Source: Magnetococcales bacterium (lineage in GTDB: Bacteria > Pseudomonadota > Magnetococcia > Magnetococcales > Magnetaquicoccaceae). From it: a DNA stretch of 64,000 nucleotides. The stretch is taken from NCBI GenBank assembly GCA_011089965.1, contig JAANAU010000007.1, positions 1 through 64,000 of the forward strand, written 5' to 3'. Made by a program: the position numbers and the translations under genes. The notes under the pieces are model-generated. The model did no database searches. It was not told the origin of the DNA and worked only from the letters and a program-made list of their open reading frames with translations. Each line of letters opens with the position of its first letter. Within the stretch, counting starts at the first letter, position 1. Shown piece after piece: positions 28,205 through 37,354 of the stretch.

Positions 28205-30628
28205 TCAACCACTTGCGATCAGAATCCGAGTTGCCGACAAGGAGGAGATCGCAGGGAGCGTGACCATGGCCACGGCGCTTTGCGGACCATTGCCGTCCGG
28301 ATCGTAGCGCAGGACGCCGGTGGAGGTCTGGAACAAAAACCGTTGGCTGCTGCTGGTGGCTGTCCCGAGGCTGCTGGCGCGGAAACGGGTCGAAGCCAGA
28401 ATGCCTGGGGAGAGATTGTCAAAGTTCGCACTGACAAACACCAATTTGTCATCCTGGGTCGCACTGAAGTCGGTGATGGTATCGCTCTTTTCAAAGGGTG
28501 CGTTGAAGAGGAATTGATCGGATCCAGGACCGCCGGTCAACTGGTCGTTGCCATTGCCGCCGATCAAGCGATCATTACCGTCACCACCTGAGAGGGTATC
28601 GTTGCCGTCACCGCCGAACAGGGTGTCTGCACCGCCCAGACCGCGCAACGTGTCGGTGCCGGCGTTGCCGGTCAGGAGATTGGCTGCGCTGTTGCCCGCC
28701 AGGGTGTTGGCCCGGGCGTTTCCTGTGCCACTGACCGCTCTGGAACCGGTCAGGGTGAGATTTTCCAGGTTGTCGCCCAGAGTCCAGGAGACCGGACTCT
28801 TGACCAGATCGATCCCCTCGCCGCTGTTTTCCTGGATGATATCGTTGGCAGTGACCTGATAGATGTCATTGCCGGTACCGCCAATCAGAGTGTCGATCCC
28901 GGTTCCGCCGTCCAGAAGATCGTTGCCACTGCCGGATTCGATCCAGTCGGCTCCGGCTCCGGCATGCACGGTGTCGGCTCCGGCTCCGGTCAGCAGGGTG
29001 TCATCGGTGGTGACCATCGTATTGGCGATGAGATCCTCTCCGGATCCAGTGGCCAGCAGCAGCCGTTCCAGTCCGCTGACCGTGATCCCTTTGACCAACT
29101 GGGTCAGGGTGGGATCATTTTCCCAGATGATGGCTGCTGTGGTTTGCGACCAGTTGGCATAAAAGGTATCATAACCGTCGGTGGCCTGGGTGCCGCCGCG
29201 ATAGGATGTGCCCGACTGACAGATCAATAGATCATTGGCCTCGTTGGTGGCATTTTTGTTCATGCCGGTGATGTTGACCTTTTCGATGCCGTAAAATCGC
29301 ACCTGACTTCCCTCGCCCCGGTAGATCGTGGTGTATTCGGCAGTGGCCAGAGCGGTTTGAATCTGCGTGAAACCGCTGTTGTAGTGAAAAAAGCCGTTGT
29401 CGGTGTTGCCCAAACCACGGATGTAGTAATAAAGTCTGCCGGAGGTGTTGTCCCTGGCCTGAATGGTCAGCAGATCGGTGCCAGGTCCGCCATCCACGTA
29501 GTCGGAACCACCCCCACCGGTCTCGATGGTGTCATTGCCGGCACCGGCGTAGATGGTGTCGTCGGTGACTGTCCGGGTATTGGCGATCCGGTCGTTGCCG
29601 GAACCGGTGGCCAGCAGCAGACGTTCCATGCCACTGACCGTGATCCCATTGACCACCTGGATGACGGCAGGGTTGTTGTCCCAGATGATGGGGGTGGTGG
29701 CGCTCGACCAGTCGGCATAGAAGGTGTCGTAGCCGGTGGCGGATTGACTGCCCCCATGGTAGAAGCTTCCACCTTGAACAACCAGCAGGTCGTTGGCATC
29801 GTTCGTGGCGCTTTTGTTCATTGCGGTCACGTTGACGTGCTCGATATTCGTGTAGCGAACCTGTCCGGCATCGCCTCGGGCGATGGTAAAATACTCGGCA
29901 GAGACCAGTTGCGTCTGGATGTTCGCAAAGGTGCTGTCAAAGGAGAGCCACCCCAGATCGGTGTTCCCGTATCCGCGCAGATAGTAGCTGACTTTGCCGG
30001 TGGAGGCCGCGCTGGCATCGACCGTCAATGTGTCTGAACCATCGCCACCGTTCACATCGTCCGAGCCGAACCGACCGGTCTGGATGGTGTCGTTGCCAGA
30101 ACCGCTGATTACGGTGTCGCTGCCCGCACCCAGCCTGACCGTGTCGTTGCCGGCTCCGGTATGCAGCGTGTTGTCGGTGACCACCGCCCCATTGACGATC
30201 CGGTCATCTCCCGACCCGGTTTGAAGCAGCAACCGTTCCACTCCGCTCACTGCAATTCCGTTGACCACCTGGGTAACAGTGGGATTGTTCTCCCAGAGAA
30301 TGGCGGTTGTGGCATCGGACCAGTCGGCAAAAAAGGTATCGTATCCCCCTTCGGCCTGTGATCCGCCATGATAGGCCGTGCCGTCCTGGAAGATCAGCAG
30401 GTCGTTGCCCGTGGGGATGCCGGTGATGTTGACCTGTTCCGTATAATAATAACGGACCTGACCGATCTCCCCCTCGTAGATGGTGAAATACTCCCCGGCG
30501 GCAATTTGGTTGTTGAGCGTATTGTAGTCTCCATTATAACTCGCAAACCCGACATCGGTATTTCCAAACCCTCTGATATAATAATAAATATTTCCGGTCT
30601 GACTGGTACTGGCATCGATGTTCAACAT
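28205..30628 (-). CDS. RTX-type calcium-binding repeat protein
   Basis: This is an 807-residue protein with three similar units of about 186-199 residues (3-201, 202-387, 388-575). Each begins with NIDAS/TVDAS/TIQAR-type sequence, contains GYDTFYADWS and IWDNNP, and ends with GAGNDT repeats. Then come hemolysin-type GGxGxDxx nonapeptides (GGDGNDTLSGGDGNDRL) and a C-terminal segment typical of type I secreted proteins. There is no signal peptide, as expected for type I secretion, but no secretion genes lie nearby. AGGAG seven bases before the ATG supports the start. The sequence opens directly inside repeat 1, with no N-terminal head. It is likely a calcium-stabilised cell-surface or secreted protein. 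Confidence 0.85.
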   Translation of the reverse strand: MLNIDASTSQTGNIYYYIRGFGNTDVGFASYNGDYNTLNNQIAAGEYFTIYEGEIGQVRYYYTEQVNITGIPTGNDLLIFQDGTAYHGGSQAEGGYDTFFADWSDATTAILWENNPTVTQVVNGIAVSGVERLLLQTGSGDDRIVNGAVVTDNTLHTGAGNDTVRLGAGSDTVISGSGNDTIQTGRFGSDDVNGGDGSDTLTVDASAASTGKVSYYLRGYGNTDLGWLSFDSTFANIQTQLVSAEYFTIARGDAGQVRYTNIEHVNVTAMNKSATNDANDLLVVQGGSFYHGGSQSATGYDTFYADWSSATTPIIWDNNPAVIQVVNGITVSGMERLLLATGSGNDRIANTRTVTDDTIYAGAGNDTIETGGGGSDYVDGGPGTDLLTIQARDNTSGRLYYYIRGLGNTDNGFFHYNSGFTQIQTALATAEYTTIYRGEGSQVRFYGIEKVNITGMNKNATNEANDLLICQSGTSYRGGTQATDGYDTFYANWSQTTAAIIWENDPTLTQLVKGITVSGLERLLLATGSGEDLIANTMVTTDDTLLTGAGADTVHAGAGADWIESGSGNDLLDGGTGIDTLIGGTGNDIYQVTANDIIQENSGEGIDLVKSPVSWTLGDNLENLTLTGSRAVSGTGNARANTLAGNSAANLLTGNAGTDTLRGLGGADTLFGGDGNDTLSGGDGNDRLIGGNGNDQLTGGPGSDQFLFNAPFEKSDTITDFSATQDDKLVFVSANFDNLSPGILASTRFRASSLGTATSSSQRFLFQTSTGVLRYDPDGNGPQSAVAMVTLPAISSLSATRILIASG

Positions 30629-30649
30629 GGCGCGCTCCTGTTATTTGAG

Positions 30650-30818
30650 TCCCCCGAGAAAATGCCTGTTTCGTCATGATCACCTGATCGCTTTTGATGC
30701 GGTCAAAACGGTTGAGACGGTTTCTTAAAACCGTAATGACGAACATCGTATCAGCCTTGGCTTCGGCAATTTTGACTTCCAAATTCTTGAGATCCTCCTT
30801 AGAGGCTGTTTCTTGCAC
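30650..30818 (-). pseudogene. Possible coiled-coil (DUF1640-like) gene remnant
   Basis: A minus-strand frame beginning with a GTG immediately after an in-frame stop reads QETASKEDLKNLEVKIAEAK and continues MFVITVLRNRLNRFDR. This resembles the end of DUF1640/CCDC90-type coiled-coil proteins but has no proper start and runs on into the RTX gene. Nearby, a second frame ends in LPAMSALHPESVGTA (about 30823-30890), which also looks like the tail of a lost gene. The 500 bases between the RTX gene and nadE (30629-31130) therefore seem to hold debris of former genes. Confidence 0.3.
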
Positions 30819-31130
30819 CGATCAGGCAGTGCCAACAGATTCTGGATGGAGTGCACTCATGGCGGGCAAACCCCTGACGGCTGTATCGATGATCAACGCG
30901 CCACCATCATAATCTGTACTGCCGACAAAAACGAGACATTATTCTCAAAGTGGCGATGCTGACCACAATCGCGGACCAGGCTTGCACCTCCCCCATATGG
31001 ACAGGCTGTTGCAGAAAAGAACGAAGCGCGCCCATGACGATTTCCATCTTTGGAAAATGGGCCAAGATCCGGTAAACTGATTCTGGTTGGTTGCATCGCA
31101 AAGAACATTCACCTGCCGGAACCGTTTGCC

Positions 31131-32780
31131 ATGTCCGTTGTGATCGCTTTGGCCCAGGTCAATCCCCATGTGGGAGCCTTGGAAAACAATCTGGAGATGC
31201 TGATCGCTCAGGCCCGCAGCGCCGCGTCAGCCGGTGCCAGGCTCGTGATCTTTCCGGAGCTGGTCTTGACCGGCTATCCCCCAGAGGATCTGTTGCACAA
31301 GCCGCTCTTTCTGGATCGGCTGCGCACTGTGGAACGTCGTCTGCACCATGCCTTGGGTGATCTGGCCATCGCTGCGGTCTACGGTTCGATCCGACAGGGA
31401 ACCCACGGGTTGATCAATGCCGGGGTGTATGTCAACCATGGACAAGAAGAGGGATTTGTCGGCAAATGTCGGCTGCCCAATTACGGCGTTTTTGACGAGC
31501 AACGCTATTTCACCCCCTTTTCCAGCGTGCGCGCCTTTGGTTTCCATGGCCTGCCCTTTGGCATCACCATCTGCGAAGATCTGTGGCACTCGGGGGATCC
31601 GGTGGCAGGCATTGCCCGTACCGAGGCGGCATTTCTGATCAACATCAACGCCTCCCCCTATCATATCAACAAACAACAGGAGCGCGAGACCGTTGCCAGG
31701 GAACGCATTCTGGAGAGCGGACTGCCGGTGGTCTATGTCAACATGGTGGGGGGGCAAGACGAACTGGTGTTTGATGGCGGTTCGTTTGCCATGAACCGGA
31801 CCGGCGCACTGGCCACCCGGGCGGCCCGGTTTACCGACGCCTTGACCCTGGTCACTCTGGAACGCTCCCCCGGCGGGGTGGTCACCTTCGCACCCGGAGC
31901 CATCCACCCGGAACCACCCGAAGAACAGGAGATCTATCAGGCGCTCGTGGTCGGATTGCACGATTATGTGACCAAAAACGGTTTCCGCTCCGTGGTGCTG
32001 GGACTCTCCGGCGGGATCGATTCAGCCCTGACCGCTGCCATCTGTGTGGATGCCCTGGGGGCAGACCGGGTGCAGGCCTTGATGATGCCCTCGCCCTATA
32101 CCTCCCGGGCCAGCCTGGAAGATGCCGCCACGATTGCCGCACGCCTGTCGATCCGTCTGGAAGAGGTGGCCATTGGACCGATGTTCGATGCCTTTCGCCA
32201 GCAACTGGCCAGCGCGTTTGCCGGACTGCCCGAAGACACCACGGAAGAGAACCTTCAATCGCGCATCCGTGGCACCCTGTTGATGGCCCTGGCCAACAAA
32301 CGGGGCGGCATGGTGGTGACCACGGGCAACAAAAGTGAAGTGAGCGTTGGTTATGCCACCCTCTACGGGGACATGGCTGGCGGCTATTCGGTACTCAAGG
32401 ATCTGCTCAAGGAGCGGGTCTATGCCCTGGCGCACGCCCGCAACCAGTGGGCCAGCGCACGCGGCGAGCCGCCACCCATTCCGCAACGGGTGCTGGAGCG
32501 CGCCCCGTCCGCCGAACTGCGCCCGGATCAAAAGGATGAAGACTCCCTGCCGCCCTATCCGATCCTGGACCGGATTCTGAAACTCTATGTGGAACAAGAG
32601 CAAGGGTTGGACGAGATCGTGGCGCGCGGGATCGACCCCGAAACAGCCAGACGGGTGATCCGTCTGGTGGATGGCAACGAGTACAAACGACGCCAGGCCG
32701 CACCCGGTGTGCGGGTGACCCGGCGGGCCTTTGGCAAGGATCGACGCTACCCGATCACCAACGGATTTCGCGTCCATTAA
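31131..32780 (+). CDS. nadE: Glutamine-dependent NAD+ synthetase NadE
   Basis: NadE makes NAD+ from deamido-NAD+, with ammonia from glutamine. The protein has 549 residues and two domains. The N-terminal nitrilase domain (1 to about 260) has the catalytic Glu (FPELVLTGYPPEDL), Lys (VGKCRLPNYGVFDEQRYF) and Cys (GITICEDLWH). The C-terminal synthetase domain has the P-loop LGLSGGIDSALTAAI and GNKSEVSVGYATLYGDMAGG. I chose the ATG at 31131 because the nitrilase domain begins right there; the frame back to 31050 has no support. rodZ follows after 23 bases. Confidence 0.96.
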   Translation: MSVVIALAQVNPHVGALENNLEMLIAQARSAASAGARLVIFPELVLTGYPPEDLLHKPLFLDRLRTVERRLHHALGDLAIAAVYGSIRQGTHGLINAGVYVNHGQEEGFVGKCRLPNYGVFDEQRYFTPFSSVRAFGFHGLPFGITICEDLWHSGDPVAGIARTEAAFLININASPYHINKQQERETVARERILESGLPVVYVNMVGGQDELVFDGGSFAMNRTGALATRAARFTDALTLVTLERSPGGVVTFAPGAIHPEPPEEQEIYQALVVGLHDYVTKNGFRSVVLGLSGGIDSALTAAICVDALGADRVQALMMPSPYTSRASLEDAATIAARLSIRLEEVAIGPMFDAFRQQLASAFAGLPEDTTEENLQSRIRGTLLMALANKRGGMVVTTGNKSEVSVGYATLYGDMAGGYSVLKDLLKERVYALAHARNQWASARGEPPPIPQRVLERAPSAELRPDQKDEDSLPPYPILDRILKLYVEQEQGLDEIVARGIDPETARRVIRLVDGNEYKRRQAAPGVRVTRRAFGKDRRYPITNGFRVH

Positions 32781-32803
32781 CAATACGTTCCGGAACCAGA
32801 TGC

Positions 32804-34336
32804 ATGACTAATACCCCCATCCACGAACCGGAACTGCCGGAAGAGGAGTCCGGGCCAGAACCGGTGCGCATCATCCATCCCAGCCTGGAGCGGATGGGCG
32901 TGCAATTGCGGCAGGAACGCGAACGACAAGGGTTGGATCTGGAAGAGATGGCCAGACGGACCCGGATTCGCATCACCCATTTGCAGGCCTTGGAAGAAGG
33001 TCGTATCGACACCTTGCGCGGTCAGGTCTTTGTCTCCGGTTTTCTGCGTCTGTATGCGCGCAATCTCAACTTTGCCGACATGGAGGGGATCGAAGCCTGC
33101 ATTGCCGATCTGGACAACGGCAAACAGACCCTGCAACCCGAACACCGCATCACCCCACCCACATCGCGCCATCGCCCGACCTGGAGTCTGGCCGTGGCCG
33201 GAATCCTGGCCCTGGGGGGCGTGTACGGCTATTATGACCTCTATGTGGCCGACAAGCCCGATGTCGCCTCCCTGCCCGCCCCCCCCAACGCAGTCCCGTT
33301 GAAGGTGGGTGAGGCCTTGCCGGTGCGTCCTCCGGCCACACCCAAAACGCCCGAAGAACCGACTGCCGCTCCCAAAAAAGAAGAGCCGGTCGTGATCAAA
33401 ACGCTTGGACCAGAGGATCCCTCCTCCTGGCCAGCCACCGACTCCTCTCCAGACCGTCTGGCCGCTGCCACGCAAGGACCGGTCAAGCCCAAACTCCCGG
33501 AACGCCCGGAGGCCGCCACCACACCCAAACCCGAGGTCAAACCCGAGGTCAAACCGGAACCCAAACCGGAACCCAAACCCGAGGTCAAGCCGGAACCCAA
33601 ACCCGAGGTCAAACCGGATCTCAAGGTGGCTGCCAAACTGGAACCAAAACCAGCAACCAAGCCCGCAGAGACGCCCAAACCCGCAGAGACGCCCAAACCC
33701 GTTGAAAAACCGCCCGCCAAATCCGAACCCAAGGTGACAGCCCCCGAACCTGTACCCGAAGAAGAGGCCGAAGGTTCCGGATCATGGCTGGAGAACGTGA
33801 TGAGCCGCTTCATGACGCGGGAGGAACCGCCTTCCTCAGAGGAAGCCGCACCTGTTGAAACCCCGGTCCATCTGACCACACCCCATGCCGAACCACGCAC
33901 AGCTCCACCCGTGACCACTCCGCCGACACCCCCGGCAGCGGCAGAACCACCCAAACCAACGGGCAAAAACACGGCAGTCGGCAGTGACAGAAAAAAACCG
34001 CCCAAAGGGATCAAGGAGCGTTATCCGGAACCGGTGCAAAACGAAGCCGATCTGGCACCCGAATCCCCCAATGCCGTCTCCTTGCAGGCCAAGGAGCTGG
34101 TCTGGGTGCAGATCCACGATGCCAATGGTGTGATTGTCAAGGATATGGTGCTGCAACCCGGTTATCTGTTCCGGGTGCCTGAGGGAGGGGGCTATTCGGC
34201 TGTTCTGGGCAATGCGGCAGCGGTCCGGGTCCGGGTGGGCAGTCAGGAGGTGAAGGTGCGCGGTCAGGCCGGAGAGATGGTGGAAGGGGTGAAGCTGAAC
34301 GCCGAAGCGTTGCGCGCCGGGTCAGGTGGACGATGA
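32804..34336 (+). CDS. rodZ: Cytoskeleton protein RodZ
   Basis: RodZ links the actin-like MreB to the cell-wall machinery. The 510-residue protein has a cytoplasmic helix-turn-helix domain (about 25-95, GVQLRQERERQGLDLEEMAR), a single membrane segment (about 125-142, SLAVAGILALGGVYGYYDL) and a large periplasmic part. This part holds a Lys-Pro-Glu repeat region (about 230-290) and ends with a DUF4115 domain (from about residue 420). The length exceeds the E. coli protein (337) because of the linker. The stop overlaps ispG (ATGA). Its operon mates ispG, hisS, yfgM, bamB and der are in the standard order. Confidence 0.9.
   Translation: MTNTPIHEPELPEEESGPEPVRIIHPSLERMGVQLRQERERQGLDLEEMARRTRIRITHLQALEEGRIDTLRGQVFVSGFLRLYARNLNFADMEGIEACIADLDNGKQTLQPEHRITPPTSRHRPTWSLAVAGILALGGVYGYYDLYVADKPDVASLPAPPNAVPLKVGEALPVRPPATPKTPEEPTAAPKKEEPVVIKTLGPEDPSSWPATDSSPDRLAAATQGPVKPKLPERPEAATTPKPEVKPEVKPEPKPEPKPEVKPEPKPEVKPDLKVAAKLEPKPATKPAETPKPAETPKPVEKPPAKSEPKVTAPEPVPEEEAEGSGSWLENVMSRFMTREEPPSSEEAAPVETPVHLTTPHAEPRTAPPVTTPPTPPAAAEPPKPTGKNTAVGSDRKKPPKGIKERYPEPVQNEADLAPESPNAVSLQAKELVWVQIHDANGVIVKDMVLQPGYLFRVPEGGGYSAVLGNAAAVRVRVGSQEVKVRGQAGEMVEGVKLNAEALRAGSGGR
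33525..33620 (+). repeat. Lys-Pro-Glu/Val coding repeat in rodZ
   Basis: Two six-base-based units, CCCGAGGTCAA and CCGGAACCCAAA, alternate about eight times, giving repeated KPEV and KPEP units in the periplasmic linker. In-frame gain or loss of units could change the reach of the linker. The repeat lies fully inside the rodZ gene. Confidence 0.8.
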
Positions 34337-35454
34337 GTCGCGCCCCGGCTTTGACCGCGCCACGCCGCCCGACGCGCCAGATCCATGTGGGCCATGTGGC
34401 TGTGGGTGGGGATGCCCCCATTTCGGTCCAGTCCATGACCAATACCGATACCCGCGATGTCGAGACCACTCTGGCACAGATTCAAGCCCTGGCTGGGGCA
34501 GGTGCCGACATGGTACGGGTCTCCTGTCCGGACGAAGAGGCGGCGTGCGCCATGGGTCCGTTGTGTCAACGCGCCCCGGTTCCCTTGATTGCCGATATTC
34601 ACTTTGACTATCGTCTGGCCCTGTTGGCCCTGCAACACGGGGTGCAGGGGCTGCGTCTCAATCCGGGCAACATCGGCTCTGTAGCCCGTGTGGCCGAGGT
34701 GGCACGTGCGGCTGCCGAACGGCAAGTGCCGATCCGCATCGGCGTCAATGCCGGCTCTTTGGAAAAGGATCTTTTGGCCCGTCATGGGGAACCGTGTGCC
34801 GAGGCCATGGTGGAGTCGGCCCTGCACCACATCCGCATTCTGGAAAAGCTGGACTATCGGGAGATCAAGGTGAGCCTGAAGGCGAGCAACACGGCCATGA
34901 CCGTGGCCGCCTATCGCCAACTGGCCAGTCAGGTCGATTATCCGTTGCATCTGGGCATCACCGAAGCAGGCGGACTGTTGCCGGGCACGGTCAAATCCTC
35001 GGTGGGATTGGGGCTGCTGCTGGCAGATGGTCTGGGGGATACGTTGCGGATCTCCCTCTCTGCCGACCCGGTCCATGAGGTGCGGGTCGGTTTTGAACTG
35101 TTGAAGGCCCTGGGGCTGCGACAACGGGGGGTGACGATCATCGCCTGTCCCACCTGCTCCCGTCAATCTCTGCCGGTGATCCCATTGACCGCCCGGCTGG
35201 AAGAGCGGCTGGCCCACATTCAAGAAAACATCACGCTGTCGATCATCGGCTGTGTGGTCAACGGACCTGGCGAGGCCAAAGAGAGTCACATCGGCATCGT
35301 GGGTGGCGAAGGAGAGAATCTGTTGTATCGCGCCGGCAAACCGGTGGGCAAGGTGGCAGATGGAGCCGTGGAAGAGCGGCTGGTGGCCGAGGTGGAAGAG
35401 CTGGTCGCACGGATGCGCGACCAACAGGCAACGAAAGGAATGAAAACAACATGA
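34333..35454 (+). CDS. ispG: 4-hydroxy-3-methylbut-2-enyl diphosphate synthase IspG
   Basis: IspG (GcpE) is the iron-sulfur enzyme for the penultimate step of the MEP isoprenoid pathway. The 373-residue protein has the N-terminal TIM barrel start VAVGGDAPISVQSMTNTDT. The C-terminal cluster-binding cysteines are in IACPTCSR and IGCVVNGPGEA. The length agrees with the E. coli enzyme (372). It overlaps rodZ and hisS by four bases each, so the three are co-translated. Confidence 0.97.
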   Translation: MSRAPALTAPRRPTRQIHVGHVAVGGDAPISVQSMTNTDTRDVETTLAQIQALAGAGADMVRVSCPDEEAACAMGPLCQRAPVPLIADIHFDYRLALLALQHGVQGLRLNPGNIGSVARVAEVARAAAERQVPIRIGVNAGSLEKDLLARHGEPCAEAMVESALHHIRILEKLDYREIKVSLKASNTAMTVAAYRQLASQVDYPLHLGITEAGGLLPGTVKSSVGLGLLLADGLGDTLRISLSADPVHEVRVGFELLKALGLRQRGVTIIACPTCSRQSLPVIPLTARLEERLAHIQENITLSIIGCVVNGPGEAKESHIGIVGGEGENLLYRAGKPVGKVADGAVEERLVAEVEELVARMRDQQATKGMKTT

Positions 35455-36701
35455 TTCAAACTGTACGCGGGGTGCGCGACATCCCTCCGGAAGAGAGCGC
35501 AGGATGGCTTTTTCTGGAAGAGCAGGCGCGCCGCATCTTCCAACAGTATGGCTATCGGGAGTTGCGCACCCCGATCTTCGAGCGGGTGGAGCTGTTTGCC
35601 CGGGCCGTGGGCGAAACCAGCGACATCGTGGAAAAAGAGATGTATCTTTTCCAGGATCGCGGAGGCGAAACCCTCTGCCTGCGACCCGAAGGGACCGCCT
35701 CGGCAGTGCGCTCGTTCATCGAAACCAGCCGACACCGCTCCCTGCCGTGGCGGGTCTTCTACATGGGGCCGATGTTCCGCTATGAACGTCCGCAAAAGGG
35801 GCGCTATCGCCAGTTTCATCAGATCGGCTGCGAGCTGTTCGGTCCCGCCGGCCCGCTGGCCGATGCCGAGATGATGGCTCTGGTGTTGCGCCTGCTGGAG
35901 GCCATCGGCATCGGCAGTGCGGTCACCCTGGAGATCAACTCCCTGGGATGTCCGGTCTGTCGCGGCCCCTACCGGGAGCGTCTGACCGCCCATCTCCATG
36001 AGCGGCGGACCCAATTGTGCGGCAACTGTCAACGGCGTCTGGAGCGCAACCCCTTGCGGGTTCTGGACTGCAAGGAGGAAGATCCCGCCTTGTTGCACGA
36101 GGTGCCCCGCATGCTCGACCATGTGTGTGACGGCTGTCAGGAGCATTTCGCCGGCTTGACCGGCCATCTGACCGATCTGCAACTCCCCTTTCGGATCAAT
36201 CCGTTCATGGTGCGGGGACTGGACTATTATCACCGGACCGCCTTCGAGGCCATTGCCACGGGTCTGGGCGCGCAGAATGCCGTGGCGGCTGGAGGGCGTT
36301 ACGACGGACTGGTGGCAGAGATGGGGGGCGTCTCCACCCCGGCAGTCGGATTTGCCATGGGCATGGAGCGGTTGCTGCTGTTGATGGAAGAGCAACGGAT
36401 TCCAGTGGTGCGACCGGATCTGTATCTGGTCGTGGCCGGGGACCGGATGGTGGATGGGTATGGGTTGCAGTTGGCCGAACAGTGGCGCAGGGCCGGATTA
36501 AGGGTGGAGATGCATCTGAGCGGTGGCAGCATGAAGAGTCAGATGAAACACGCCGGACGCTCTCTGGCTCCGGTGACGGCACTCATCGGCACCCAGGAGA
36601 CGGCAGAGCAGACCGTCACGCTCAAATGGATGGAAAGCGGTGTGCAGGAGAGCCTGTCGGCAGAGCGCGTGTTGGAGCGTCTACTCCAAACCAATGCATG
36701 A
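35451..36701 (+). CDS. hisS: Histidyl-tRNA synthetase
   Basis: HisS charges tRNA-His. The 416-residue class II enzyme begins with QTVRGVRDIPPEESA, has motif 2 RVFYMGPMFRYERPQKGRYR, the histidine-specific region VRGLDYYHRTAFE, and motif 3 AVGFAMGMERLLLLM. The C-terminal anticodon-binding domain is present (KSQMKHAGRSLAPV). It overlaps ispG and the YfgM-like gene by four bases each. Confidence 0.97.
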   Translation: MIQTVRGVRDIPPEESAGWLFLEEQARRIFQQYGYRELRTPIFERVELFARAVGETSDIVEKEMYLFQDRGGETLCLRPEGTASAVRSFIETSRHRSLPWRVFYMGPMFRYERPQKGRYRQFHQIGCELFGPAGPLADAEMMALVLRLLEAIGIGSAVTLEINSLGCPVCRGPYRERLTAHLHERRTQLCGNCQRRLERNPLRVLDCKEEDPALLHEVPRMLDHVCDGCQEHFAGLTGHLTDLQLPFRINPFMVRGLDYYHRTAFEAIATGLGAQNAVAAGGRYDGLVAEMGGVSTPAVGFAMGMERLLLLMEEQRIPVVRPDLYLVVAGDRMVDGYGLQLAEQWRRAGLRVEMHLSGGSMKSQMKHAGRSLAPVTALIGTQETAEQTVTLKWMESGVQESLSAERVLERLLQTNA

Positions 36702-37348
36702 AAAGGGGAATGACCGTGTCACGGGTAGAAGTCGAAGGGATCTTTGAAGAGATTGATGAACAACTGGAGGCGGAAAATGCCGCCCGACTGTGGAAACAGT
36801 ATCAGCCCTGGATCATCACCAGCGTGGTGGCGCTCTTTCTGGGTCTGTTCGCCTACACCGGTTGGACCGAATATCAGAAAAAACGCGACCAGGAGGTGTC
36901 AGAACGCTATTTCGCGGCCCTGGATGGCGCGGATGAAAAAACCGATGCCGGATTGCGGGCCGTGGCAGAAGGGTATGGTGCCCACGGCTATGCCCTGCTG
37001 GCCCGTCTGACCACAGCACGCACTTTGAACGACGCCGGCAAGACCGATGAAGCGGTGCGCATCCTGGAAGAGGTGGCTGGCCAGGCCAACCCGCCCCTGA
37101 AAGATCTGGCCCTGCTGCAAGCCGGATATGTCCTGGCCGATGATGCCAAACGGGCCATGACCCAACTGGAGAAAATCGGACGGGATTCGGTCTTCAAGCC
37201 CCATGCCCTGGAGCTGACCGGGGTGCTGACCGCAGCAGGTGGAGATCAAACACAAGCCTTGGCCAACTACAAGGATGCGCTCTCCCTGAAACCCGAAGGG
37301 GGGCTGCGCAAACGGCTGGAGCAGCGAATCCAACGCATGGGAGGCTGA
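36698..37348 (+). CDS. yfgM: YfgM-like tetratricopeptide membrane protein
   Basis: YfgM-family proteins have one N-terminal membrane segment and a periplasmic TPR-like domain, and act with chaperones of the Sec/BAM route. This 216-residue protein has the segment WIITSVVALFLGLFAYTGW (about 30-48) and helices such as ALLARLTTARTLNDAGKTDE. The C-terminus carries ALANYKDALSLKPEG, a TPR motif. I chose the ATG at 36698 because it overlaps the hisS stop (ATGA); the ATG at 36710, with AAGGGG close by, is also possible. Confidence 0.88.
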   Translation: MKRGMTVSRVEVEGIFEEIDEQLEAENAARLWKQYQPWIITSVVALFLGLFAYTGWTEYQKKRDQEVSERYFAALDGADEKTDAGLRAVAEGYGAHGYALLARLTTARTLNDAGKTDEAVRILEEVAGQANPPLKDLALLQAGYVLADDAKRAMTQLEKIGRDSVFKPHALELTGVLTAAGGDQTQALANYKDALSLKPEGGLRKRLEQRIQRMGG

Positions 37349-37354
37349 ACGAAC

